From: SXRF01 sp964624555
GTDB taxonomy: Bacteria; Pseudomonadota; Alphaproteobacteria; Rickettsiales; SXRF01
Length of the DNA stretch: 17,256 bases
Assembly: GCA_964624555.1 (NCBI GenBank)
Contig: CAZUXB010000044.1
Span: forward strand, 1-17,256
Reading direction: 5' to 3'
Part shown: positions 1 through 7,214 of the stretch, one piece after another
Numbering within the stretch: the first letter of the stretch is position 1
How the letters are laid out: each line of letters begins with the position of its first letter
Program-made: the position numbers and the translations under genes
Notes under the pieces: model-generated
Told to the model about the DNA's origin: nothing
What the model saw: the letters and a program-made list of their open reading frames with translations, nothing else
Databases searched by the model: none

Positions 1-52
1 CAGGGGAATCATAATCCCTTGGTCGGGTGTTCAAATCACCCCCGAGCCACCA
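1..52 (+). tRNA. tRNA with CAT anticodon (Met or Ile2), 3' part only
   Basis: The first 52 bases fold as the last two thirds of a tRNA. The anticodon stem is 3-7 paired with 15-19, with loop ATCATAA and anticodon CAT at 10-12. The variable loop is 20-24, the T stem is GGGTG (25-29) with CACCC (37-41) around the loop TTCAAAT, the acceptor strand is CCGAGCC (42-48), and A49 precedes an encoded CCA at 50-52. The 5' half lies outside the window. A CAT anticodon fits elongator Met, initiator Met or the lysidine-modified Ile2 tRNA. The TTGGTC variable-loop region resembles Ile2 as I remember it, but the isotype cannot be settled without the 5' half. The tRNA 3' end is a common integrase target, which fits the recombinase relic downstream. 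Confidence 0.85.
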
Positions 53-108
53 TTTTACCTAGATATTTCAATATCAATTTCTCCCCTCTCCTAGCCGCTT
101 ATTTTGCC

Positions 109-127
109 AAGTCGCAGCTAAGTCGCA
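109..127. repeat. Tandem 8-bp direct repeat next to the tRNA
   Basis: AAGTCGCA occurs at 109-116 and again at 120-127, so the repeat period is 11 bp, about one helical turn. It lies 57 bp downstream of the tRNA CCA end and upstream of the first ORF. Short repeats with helical spacing beside a tRNA attachment site can be integrase arm-binding sites, but this is only suggested by position. No other function is visible. Confidence 0.35.
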
Positions 128-187
128 AATATTATTGCGCATGATTAATCGTATGGTAACAAGGTCGTAAGACAATCTCTTAATTAT

Positions 188-781
188 GTGAGCCAAACTA
201 TGTGGCCTAAATATCCAGAAGAATACACTTTAAGTGAGATAAAACTCAGACTTCTGATGCTTGAAATAAAGAAGTGCTATGGCAATGTTGAGTCCAAAGA
301 GTGGCAAGATATTTTTCGCGGTTTGTTAAATGAAAACAATCAAATAACTGAACAGGAGCATGAATATTTACTTTCACTAAGTCGTTTAATTGAATGTTCA
401 AACGCAACCAGCTTGTGCAAATTGTCTTCTTTTATAAAATCAGGTCACCTATATGAAAATGGATTTAAGGTAGTTAAAGAGATATTGTTTGCACTAAGCG
501 AACATCCCAACTTCCGCGACAGAGATTCCAAAGATTATTGCTCACTCAAGAACGAGGTTTTGCGAAATTTTATTTCGGATAATCGGCTTGAGGAAATAGA
601 TACTATAATTCAAAGCCATAAACTTTTTGGTTTTAGTATCATTATCCAAGAGTTAAAGAGCAAACAAGATGAGTTTGTTAATGTTCTTGAGACTGTGTGC
701 TATTCCCAAAATTTAACGACAAATCCAGCTTGCCCACAGATTTTAATGATTTGCACTGCCTTGAAGGAATTGTTGCCATAA
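188..781 (+). CDS. Hypothetical protein, island cargo, 197 aa
   Basis: I do not recognise this protein. It starts at a GTG; an ATG four codons later, at 200, is an equally good start, and neither has a clear Shine-Dalgarno sequence. There is no signal peptide or membrane segment. Composition is charged and mostly helical, with several acidic/basic alternating helices and five cysteines, which suggests a soluble cytoplasmic protein. It lies between the tRNA and a broken DUF927 gene, inside what looks like a decayed integrated element, so it is probably cargo of that element. The stop at 779-781 sits directly before the coding remnant of the DUF927 gene. It may itself be truncated. Confidence 0.55.
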   Translation: MSQTMWPKYPEEYTLSEIKLRLLMLEIKKCYGNVESKEWQDIFRGLLNENNQITEQEHEYLLSLSRLIECSNATSLCKLSSFIKSGHLYENGFKVVKEILFALSEHPNFRDRDSKDYCSLKNEVLRNFISDNRLEEIDTIIQSHKLFGFSIIIQELKSKQDEFVNVLETVCYSQNLTTNPACPQILMICTALKELLP

Positions 782-783
782 AG

Positions 784-1277
784 CGCATATTCAAGCCCAT
801 ACTAAGCACCTATAATTTGCCAGCAGGTTTTCGGCTCAAGATGGATGGATTATATTGGTATGGTGATGATATGGATCCAATAAACTGGCAGAAGCCATGA
901 AGAAACCATTAGCAGGTATGGAAACACGTTTTGCCAATATTCCTGCTGATGCTGGTAAAGGCATGGGCGTGTTTGAGGAACTGCATGAATTTGCCAATCC
1001 TGAATCATTCTGCCGTCATTTAAGCAATGCCAGCAAAAAATATTATGGTACTGCCATACGTTCATTCCTGCATTACATCACCACCTTGCAGCCTGACACG
1101 CTAGAGCAGATAATATCAACTACCCAGCGAGATTTTATTGCTCAGTATCTACCTGATAACTCCGATGGTCAGGTAAAGCGTGTGGCTGCACGCTTTGGGC
1201 ATATTGCTGCTGCTGGTGAGATAGCTATAGAAAACGGCATACTGCCATTAGAGCTTGGTACAGCATTCAGTAACTAG
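784..1277 (+). pseudogene. DUF927-type protein, internally deleted
   Basis: Two pieces of one gene lie in different frames. The first (784-900) reads like the start of a DUF927 protein, with the signature GFRLKMDGLYWYGDD, and stops at 898-900. The second (from about 897) holds the C-terminal signature RFANIPADAGKGMGVFEELH, followed by YYGTAIRSFL and a VAARFGHIAAAGE stretch. DUF927 proteins are ATPase/helicase-like proteins of phages and integrative elements. The several hundred residues that normally separate these signatures, including the Walker A region, are absent here. The open frame ends at 1277, where the sequence runs into an unrelated ORF. I read this as a deletion derivative that is surely inactive. 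Family recognition is from memory of the motifs. Confidence 0.65.
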
Positions 1278-2244
1278 CTTCTTTCAGCAATTAAGACCAG
1301 ATTTTATTTGTCTGAATGGTCTGTTAGCGGTCGAAATAAAAACTTTAGAGGAAGATGGCAAAATCAGAATAGATAACTTTTCTGATGATTTAAGGCTTAG
1401 AGATGACTTTCCTCAAATGATGGGAAGTGCTCCATTACATTCTGTACTTAAAAACATGGCAGATAGCGAAAACTTACAAAAAAAGGCGTTAGATCGCATC
1501 GGTCGTGCCATAGTTGCTCATGTTCGCAAAGCAAATAAACAATTACGAGCGTATGACCAGCTTGTACAACAAAAGAATCTTGTAAAATTGCTTATCCTCA
1601 TTAATGAAGATCATCAAGTTTATGAGCCCCAAGTAGCTGCGTTTGCTATACAAAAAGCATTGCGGCACAAAGAAGATGGGAAACTATCGTATGTAGATGT
1701 TGATGCAGTAATCTATTTAACAGAACGCCATGCTTTGATTCAAGACAAACTACTGACTTACCCTATTGTATGTATTGAAGGTATGGGTATTGAAATAGCA
1801 TCTTGGAAAAGAGATGTATTAGATAATGTGGTCAACAGATGGAAAAAATGGAGCGGTTATGCTGTAATTGAGGACAAATCATCTATTAACGAATTTACAA
1901 CTATTGAACATGTTCCCGATGAGATGACTAGGTATGAAAAATGGGAATTAGAATACCGTAGAAAACCATACATGGCATATTTAGCAGATGAACAGTTGAG
2001 AGATATATTCGATGAAATTATCGTGCATGCAGTATTATCTTTCCATAAAGAGTCACCGTATAAACCACCTAAAGATGAAATAGCTATGTATATGGAACGA
2101 ATGTCTCACATGAGAGTAGAGATGACAGGGCGTGGCATTCCAATCATAAAATTCAAATTTGAACCTCAGCGGGAAATCGCAGCAGCAAGAAGAATGAGAT
2201 TACAAGAAGATGTTATAAGTTGGTTAATAAAACAACATCCTTAA
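1255..2244 (+). CDS. PD-(D/E)xK nuclease-like protein, probably 5'-truncated
   Basis: The open frame runs from a TTG at 1255 for 329 codons. Near its N-terminus it has P15-D16 in RPDFICL, and E27-I-K29 in AVEIK eleven residues after D16. This spacing resembles the PD-(D/E)xK nuclease core, though the upstream helix and any acidic residue before it are missing. The rest is charged, with no membrane segment or signal peptide. The first codons overlap the end of the DUF927 remnant in another frame and have no ribosome-binding site, so the natural start was probably removed when the two genes were joined. The function is unknown. A nuclease role in defence or in element maintenance is only a guess, and it may be non-functional. 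Confidence 0.5.
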   Translation: MVQHSVTSFFQQLRPDFICLNGLLAVEIKTLEEDGKIRIDNFSDDLRLRDDFPQMMGSAPLHSVLKNMADSENLQKKALDRIGRAIVAHVRKANKQLRAYDQLVQQKNLVKLLILINEDHQVYEPQVAAFAIQKALRHKEDGKLSYVDVDAVIYLTERHALIQDKLLTYPIVCIEGMGIEIASWKRDVLDNVVNRWKKWSGYAVIEDKSSINEFTTIEHVPDEMTRYEKWELEYRRKPYMAYLADEQLRDIFDEIIVHAVLSFHKESPYKPPKDEIAMYMERMSHMRVEMTGRGIPIIKFKFEPQREIAAARRMRLQEDVISWLIKQHP

Positions 2245-2380
2245 AAAACCTAATACAATCTACATTTCATTATGTTTCCGCTGTGATGCGCGGATTTATT
2301 GGCTGGAATTATTCAGTCGCCCAATACACTGAAATCAAATATAATAATTAGTGATAAATAATAACAAAACATGAGGTTTG
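2245..2380. other. Intergenic, no gene seen
   Basis: These 136 bases between the nuclease-like ORF and the recombinase relic hold no convincing gene. A short palindrome, TCCGC with GCGGA around an 8-base loop near 2278-2295, is not followed by a T-run, so I do not call it a terminator. Confidence 0.4.
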
Positions 2381-2603
2381 ATGAAACAGGCGAAGGTTCT
2401 CTCCGAAGCGGAAATGAAACGATTGCTCACCATAATATCAAGTGGGCGTTAGTGGACGGCGTTGGTTTATTACGAAACTGGCACATAATAGTGTTTCGGC
2501 AAAAGTTATCATGACGCTGGCTGGTCACAAGCATTTATCAACCACCCAGCGTTATATTGATGTAAATGATGAAATGCTCAGGGCGGCGGTGGAGATATTA
2601 TAG
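2381..2603 (+). pseudogene. Tyrosine recombinase (integrase) relic with internal deletion
   Basis: The ATG at 2381 opens a frame that begins MKQAKVLSEAEMKRLL and continues to SGR, then stops at TAG 2450-2452. In a different frame, 2451-2600 encodes SGRRWFITKLAHNS, then LAGHKHLSTTQRYIDVN, and ends at TAG 2601-2603. These are the start and end of a small XerC/XerD-like recombinase family. The end piece keeps the box II arginine, the GHK histidine and the nucleophile tyrosine (codon 2553-2555). The first catalytic arginine, the lysine region and the box II histidine are gone. The joint lies between AGTGGGCG (2441-2448) and AGTGGACG (2451-2458), which suggests deletion between short similar sequences. 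It was probably the integrase of the tRNA-linked element and is dead. Its stop is two bases from the stop of the convergent HlyD-like gene. Confidence 0.85.
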
Positions 2604-2605
2604 TA

Positions 2606-4096
2606 TCACTCTTCCTTAAACGCTCTCTCTAAGCTATCGGTGAGTGGGGCGAGCATGTAGGAGAAGAAAGAGCGTGATCCTGTGCGGATGAATACGTCAA
2701 CGGGCATTCCGGGGTAGAGTTTAACTTTATTCTCTACTGCTTTGAGTTCCTCACTATCAACCTCGACCCTTGCAGTATAATAGGAAACATTCTGGATACC
2801 TTGCTGTTCGCTGAAGGCATCGGCGGATACTTGAGTCACTTTGCCAGTCAGCATCGGCATTTTGCGCGATTTATAGGCAGAAAACACAATTCGCGAATCC
2901 ATACCAATTTCGACCACATCAATATCGGTGGGTTGCACTTGTACTTCCAGTACCAGCTTATCGCTTTGCGGGGTTATATCCATGATCGGTGCGCCAGCCA
3001 TGATGACACCACCGACTGTGTGGAATTTAAGACCTGTGACTATTCCTTCGGATGGAGAGGTAATAATGGTACGCTGCATAACATCGGTTGCAGCACGGAG
3101 CTTTTCTTCATAGTCACTTATTTTTGAGCGAGTATCACGGAGTTCTTCAGCGAGTTTAGAGGAGAACTCATTTTGCAGATTAATAATATCCATTTCAGCT
3201 TCGGTGGTGGTTTGCTCGGCTTTAGCGATTTGCGCCTGATATTGACCACTATTGCCTTTAAGTTCCTCAGCGCGACGTTGCAAGTCAAGTAATCTTGGTT
3301 TGGTTGCCATACCTTTTTTATAAAGACCTTCAATTCCTTCAAGTTCATCTTTAATTAAAACAAGTTGACTATCGGCACTTTCTTTCTGCGCTTTAAGACC
3401 TGTGATTTCTTCTTTGATACCCTCAATGCGCTGCTTCAGTGAGTTTAACTTTCCTTGCTGTGCGTCATGCTGAGTAACAAATAAATCGGTTTGCGCTTGC
3501 AGAGTTTTTGCTAATTCTTGATTCTGCTCTGCGGCTTCTTTCAGCCAATCAGGAAACTCTGGGGAACTGGCATTACTCTTAAGAGAGGTAATTCTGGTTT
3601 CGGCTGCTCTTAGAGACCATAATTCGCTTTGTACAATCTCGCGGTTAGCTTTTGGGGCTATATCACTTATCTCCAGTAATGGTTGCCCAGCTTTTACCAT
3701 CTCGCCTTCCTCCACCAGTATCTTTTTAACAATACCACCTTCCAGATGCTGCACGGTTTTACGTTTGGAAATTACCGCTACATTCCCTTTGGCAATCGCA
3801 GCACTTTCAATAGGTACAATCATTCCGAAAACAATAAATATAAGGCATATCGCCGTTATGACTAATACGCAGGCACGAAATGGGGCGTAAACACTGGCAA
3901 CAGCAGGATTACTACCTTTATATTCCTTATTGCTTACCACCTGAACAAAACTATCCATGTTATGAATGGAAGAGATAACTTTAGGGTGTTCAGTAAATTC
4001 TTGAGATTTCTTTTTAATCTGCTCAAATTTGTTTTGCAGATTTTCGCGCTGAAAAAAATCACGAAGAATATTTAGGTATTTAGAGAAATTTTTCAT
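2606..4096 (-). CDS. T1SS membrane fusion protein, HlyD/PrtE family
   Basis: This 496-residue protein is the periplasmic adaptor of a type I secretion system. It bridges the inner-membrane ABC exporter to a TolC-type outer-membrane channel. An unusually long cytoplasmic segment (1-72) comes before one membrane helix (about 73-95). The family signature AKGNVAVISKRKTVQHLEGG leads into the lipoyl-like half-domain (114-144, with GEMVKAGQPLLEI). A long charged coiled coil (about 190-340) forms the periplasmic hairpin, and a beta-barrel domain ends in LYPGMPVDVFIRTG. The ATG at 4096 overlaps the exporter's stop codon (ATGA), so the two are translated from one message. The likely substrate is the RTX protein encoded divergently. 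No outer-membrane partner gene is present, so TolC must come from elsewhere. Confidence 0.93.
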   Translation of the reverse strand: MKNFSKYLNILRDFFQRENLQNKFEQIKKKSQEFTEHPKVISSIHNMDSFVQVVSNKEYKGSNPAVASVYAPFRACVLVITAICLIFIVFGMIVPIESAAIAKGNVAVISKRKTVQHLEGGIVKKILVEEGEMVKAGQPLLEISDIAPKANREIVQSELWSLRAAETRITSLKSNASSPEFPDWLKEAAEQNQELAKTLQAQTDLFVTQHDAQQGKLNSLKQRIEGIKEEITGLKAQKESADSQLVLIKDELEGIEGLYKKGMATKPRLLDLQRRAEELKGNSGQYQAQIAKAEQTTTEAEMDIINLQNEFSSKLAEELRDTRSKISDYEEKLRAATDVMQRTIITSPSEGIVTGLKFHTVGGVIMAGAPIMDITPQSDKLVLEVQVQPTDIDVVEIGMDSRIVFSAYKSRKMPMLTGKVTQVSADAFSEQQGIQNVSYYTARVEVDSEELKAVENKVKLYPGMPVDVFIRTGSRSFFSYMLAPLTDSLERAFKEE

Positions 4097-5874
4097 GACG
4101 GAGCCATTGTCCGATTTTTAGTTTTGGTAGCGTAAGCAGCAGTTACTTCACCAACGCTGCCAAACGCTTCAACTCTGCCATCACGAAGAACCAACAGTTT
4201 ATCAAAGTTGGTAAGTAAAGCATTGCGGTGGGTTATCACTACTGTAGTTATTTTTCTTTGTTTAGCTAAATGCAGTGCGGCTATTAGTGCTTGTTGTCCT
4301 TCTTCATCAAGATTAGCGTCGGGTTCATCAAGCACCATAAAACGCGGTTCACCATAAAACGCTCGTGCCAATCCAACCCTCTGGCGTTGCCCAGCAGAAA
4401 GCATCGCGCCACCTTGCCCTATCTCACTATCATACCCTTTTGGCAGACGCAGGATAAGTTCATGAGCACTTGCCATCTGCGCGGCTTTTATAATGGCTTC
4501 TGGCGAGGCATCATGATTAAACCGCGCGATATTATCTTTAACCGTACCACTGAATAGTTCCACATCCTGCGGCAGATAACCAACAAACTTTCCAAACTCA
4601 GCACGTGACCAACGGTAAATATCCGCCGAGTCCAAACGCACAATGCCAGATGACGCTGGCCATATTCCCATGATAAGGCGAGCTAAGGTTGATTTACCCG
4701 AACCGCTGGCTCCAACAACGCCTAAAACCTCACCAGCATTAAGAGCAAAGCTTATCTCTTTTAAAATTGGCTCTTCTCTGCCTTCAACCGCAAAGGTTAA
4801 TTTTTCGACCGAGAGCATTCCAGCAGGTGCAGGAAGCGACATTCCAGTCTCACGGCTGCTACCATCAGCGAATGCTTTTTTAAGGCGTGAATAAGCAGCA
4901 CGAACATCATTAAATGATTTCCAACTGGCTATTGCTGCTTCAAATGGGGCAAGCGCACGGCTAGCAAGTATAGAAGCGGCAATGATTGCACCCGTGGTGA
5001 CCTGACCTTCTATAGCCAGCCACGCCGAAGCACAAGTAACCAGCACCTGCAAAGAAAGCCGCACAAACTTCGTTCCACCCTGAATGATTGAAGAACGACC
5101 ACTCGCTTGCGCCTGAAACTCTCCAGTGGTTTTCTGCATCGTTTTCCAGCGATTGGCTAAAGCTTCACCCATGCCCATCGCTTCGGTCACTTCAGCGTTG
5201 CGGGTAGCTAGTTCCAATTCCTGCATCGCTCGTAAGCTGCGTATATTTGCTTCATGGCTAGGGCGGCGCATGGCGGTTTCATTCAGCCATGCCAGTAACA
5301 ACAGCAATATCGCGCCAACAGTCACCAGCACACCAAGAACCCAATGCACAACAAATAGCGCAGTGATATAAAGCAGTGACCACGGCGTATCGATCATAGT
5401 AACCAAACCCTGCCCACCGATGAATTGTTTTAGCGAACCCGCATCACGCAAATGTTGCGCACCTTTCCCACCCGTTGCGGCTTGCGCAAGTACCAGTGGT
5501 AACACCACTTCCGCTACTGAATCATGCAGCCAGTCAGCCGCTTTTTGTAGCATCATACTTCGTAGCGTTTGCAACAGTCCCGCCGCCGCGAACATCGCAA
5601 GCATGATAACAGTAAGCCATAACAAGGTTGGCATACTTCCAGTGCTTAGAACTCTATCCATCACCTGTAATGAATATAACGAAATAGGAAGTATCAATAG
5701 ATTGATAAAAAAACTGGCAAACCCCACCGCCAACCACACCGGACGCAGTAATTTGAACATCGTACCAAGGCGAGTGTTTTTCTCAAGTTTCATAGTCAAT
5801 TTATAACTATTAGTTAACTTTTGTACAACTGGAAAGTTGAAGCACTTTTGCAGCAAATATTTAATATATAACAT
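4093..5874 (-). CDS. T1SS permease/ATPase, PrtD family ABC exporter
   Basis: This is a half-size ABC exporter that binds the C-terminal signal of a type I substrate and drives its export. The membrane domain spans roughly 45-310 and carries the family element SLYSLQVMDRVL. The nucleotide-binding domain (about 352-580) has Walker A GASGSGKST (388-396), Q-loop Gln436, signature LSAGQ (492-496), Walker B FMVLDE (512-517) and the switch His549. All key residues are intact. There is no N-terminal C39-like peptidase domain, as expected for RTX exporters. The start is uncertain: the first 27 codons look unlike the family, and Met28 (codon at 5791-5793), before KLEKNTRLG, is the better family start. 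It overlaps the downstream adaptor gene by 4 bp and diverges from the substrate cluster. Confidence 0.93.
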   Translation of the reverse strand: MLYIKYLLQKCFNFPVVQKLTNSYKLTMKLEKNTRLGTMFKLLRPVWLAVGFASFFINLLILPISLYSLQVMDRVLSTGSMPTLLWLTVIMLAMFAAAGLLQTLRSMMLQKAADWLHDSVAEVVLPLVLAQAATGGKGAQHLRDAGSLKQFIGGQGLVTMIDTPWSLLYITALFVVHWVLGVLVTVGAILLLLLAWLNETAMRRPSHEANIRSLRAMQELELATRNAEVTEAMGMGEALANRWKTMQKTTGEFQAQASGRSSIIQGGTKFVRLSLQVLVTCASAWLAIEGQVTTGAIIAASILASRALAPFEAAIASWKSFNDVRAAYSRLKKAFADGSSRETGMSLPAPAGMLSVEKLTFAVEGREEPILKEISFALNAGEVLGVVGASGSGKSTLARLIMGIWPASSGIVRLDSADIYRWSRAEFGKFVGYLPQDVELFSGTVKDNIARFNHDASPEAIIKAAQMASAHELILRLPKGYDSEIGQGGAMLSAGQRQRVGLARAFYGEPRFMVLDEPDANLDEEGQQALIAALHLAKQRKITTVVITHRNALLTNFDKLLVLRDGRVEAFGSVGEVTAAYATKTKNRTMAPS

Positions 5875-5973
5875 GTCTCAATATGGGACTGAGATGCATT
5901 CAAATATTAGCTTGTGGACAAAACAATCAATTCTGGTAGCGTGGTTTTGATTAAATAAAAACAGAGCAAATTA
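5875..5973. promoter_or_regulatory. Divergent promoter region with an inverted repeat
   Basis: These 99 bases separate the exporter operon from the plus-strand cluster and must hold the promoters for both if no internal start is used. TCTCA at 5876-5880 and TGAGA at 5890-5894 form an inverted repeat with a 9-base spacer at the left end, over the longer possible start of the exporter. It could be an operator or a 5'-leader hairpin. The stretch GATTAAATAAAA (5949-5960) is a plausible AT-rich -10 region for the rightward genes, but no convincing -35 partner is seen. A shared control region would explain co-expression of exporter and substrate; exact boxes cannot be assigned by eye. Confidence 0.4.
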
Positions 5974-7191
5974 ATGCCGCAAAAATATAAACACAGTTTA
6001 TTTTTTTTATTTGCAATGTGTTTATGTTGTTTTTCTTTTCCAGCTAACGCGAATGAACCTGCCAAGCCAGAATGTTATGATTTTGCTGACCCTGTGCGAG
6101 TAAAGGTTGGTGAAACAGAGTTTCATATACCAAATAAATTCCACCCAGTATTTTTTGTGTATAAAGATGGGCAAGCTCGCAGCTTTGGGCAGGAAAGTTG
6201 CAGATGTTATGACCAGAAAAACGAAGATAATAAAACCGTTTCAAGGCAAGGCTACTGCCAAGAGCCAAATCAACCAGCGTTTGAAATTGGAGAATTTTTT
6301 ATTCGCTCTAAATACTTCGGTGATGAAAGGCAAAATTATTTTCCAGAATTATTGGGTAACTTAGATATTCAAATTTCAAGAAAACGACAAGAACCAATAG
6401 ATTCATATTGTGAAACTAAAAATAAAATTGATGGTGAAATAGAGAAGTGGAAAAGATATGAGAAAGCACCGGATTTTTTTGAAGCTCCTAAGCAATCATC
6501 AATTAATACTATAAATGGTTCTATCTATTATTTTTCAGAAAAGCACCATTTCTTTGGGTTCCCTATTCTAATTGAATGCTTAAGACAAGAACAAACTATT
6601 CCAAGTAGAACTAAACCTCCAATAAATGAGTATGCACAAAGTGATTCTATAGGTCGCCGTTGCCAGTTCTTATCTGTTGTTGGCTCGGCGGTTGGGTTTA
6701 AGCCAGTGATAGACCTTGGTGATAAAGATGATTTTCTTCATGCTGCACCACGCGGGAGCATTGTATATGGCGGCACGGGTAAGGACACGTTCGAGCTTGG
6801 AAGTGATTATCTCATTGGTGATGCTGCTGTGGAAGATAAAATCACTTACCAAGGCAAGCAGATATATGGTGGTGTGACGTGGAAGGGACAGGAGTCACCG
6901 TGGGCTAAAGGATTATACGGAATAAAATACGCCCTTAGCGATAATGGCAGTGAATTGGTGATTAAAAACCTAAGCGGCAAGGATACGTATTTAGCTGGGT
7001 TTTTTGACCAATTAAGCGGGCAGACTGCGGGTATTCGCATTGGTGAAATTTCGATGGAGTCCTACCGCCTGAGAGACACACCCAAAAACTGGCAGATATA
7101 TGAGACGTATGAGGCGATATTTGGGTATTATTTGAAAGCGAAAAATGATAATGTTATTGACTGGATATATCCTAAAGCTATGGTGTGTTAG
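5974..7191 (+). CDS. Sec-exported protein with a C-terminal block copied from the RTX gene
   Basis: This 405-residue protein starts with a clear Sec signal peptide: a basic start, then a hydrophobic core near residues 9-22, with a likely cleavage after ANA (residue 26). Residues about 27-240 match nothing I recognise. They carry seven cysteines, unusual for RTX-related proteins and suggestive of disulfides in the periplasm. From Ile246 to Lys388 the protein is identical to residues 399-541 of the giant RTX protein, because 395 bp are perfectly duplicated. That block holds one RTX-like GGTGKDTFELGSD motif and a linker domain. The last 17 residues are unique and end in Cys. It lacks the Asp-Pro site and the self-processing module found after this block in the RTX protein. 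It may be a partner, decoy or immunity protein for the RTX N-terminal fragment, or the decayed start of an older RTX gene. Confidence 0.8.
   Translation: MPQKYKHSLFFLFAMCLCCFSFPANANEPAKPECYDFADPVRVKVGETEFHIPNKFHPVFFVYKDGQARSFGQESCRCYDQKNEDNKTVSRQGYCQEPNQPAFEIGEFFIRSKYFGDERQNYFPELLGNLDIQISRKRQEPIDSYCETKNKIDGEIEKWKRYEKAPDFFEAPKQSSINTINGSIYYFSEKHHFFGFPILIECLRQEQTIPSRTKPPINEYAQSDSIGRRCQFLSVVGSAVGFKPVIDLGDKDDFLHAAPRGSIVYGGTGKDTFELGSDYLIGDAAVEDKITYQGKQIYGGVTWKGQESPWAKGLYGIKYALSDNGSELVIKNLSGKDTYLAGFFDQLSGQTAGIRIGEISMESYRLRDTPKNWQIYETYEAIFGYYLKAKNDNVIDWIYPKAMVC
6709..7103 (+). repeat. 395-bp perfect direct repeat, copy 1
   Basis: I compared this stretch base by base with 9377-9771 and found no difference; the offset is 2668 bp. 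To the left, identity falls sharply, apart from an 8-bp match TTGGCTCG 21 bp further out at the same offset. To the right, similarity continues with scattered mismatches to about 7134. The two copies are in the same reading frame of their genes. Weak flanking similarity around a perfect core suggests either an old duplication refreshed by gene conversion or a recent event with degraded edges. Confidence 0.97.
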
Positions 7192-7214
7192 TCATTTTAA
7201 ATTGGGATTAACGG

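Noticed and set aside
2801..3127. Plus-strand frames inside the HlyD-like and exporter genes
   Set aside because: They lie opposite genes with clear domains and motifs and encode nothing recognisable.
5912..5942. TTGTGG near 5912 as a -35 box for the rightward cluster
   Set aside because: No -10 hexamer of reasonable quality lies at 16-18 bp from it.
6670..7040. Identical minus-strand open frames at 6670-7040 and 9224-9708
   Set aside because: The identity follows from the 395-bp duplication of the plus-strand coding sequence and does not show a conserved antisense gene.
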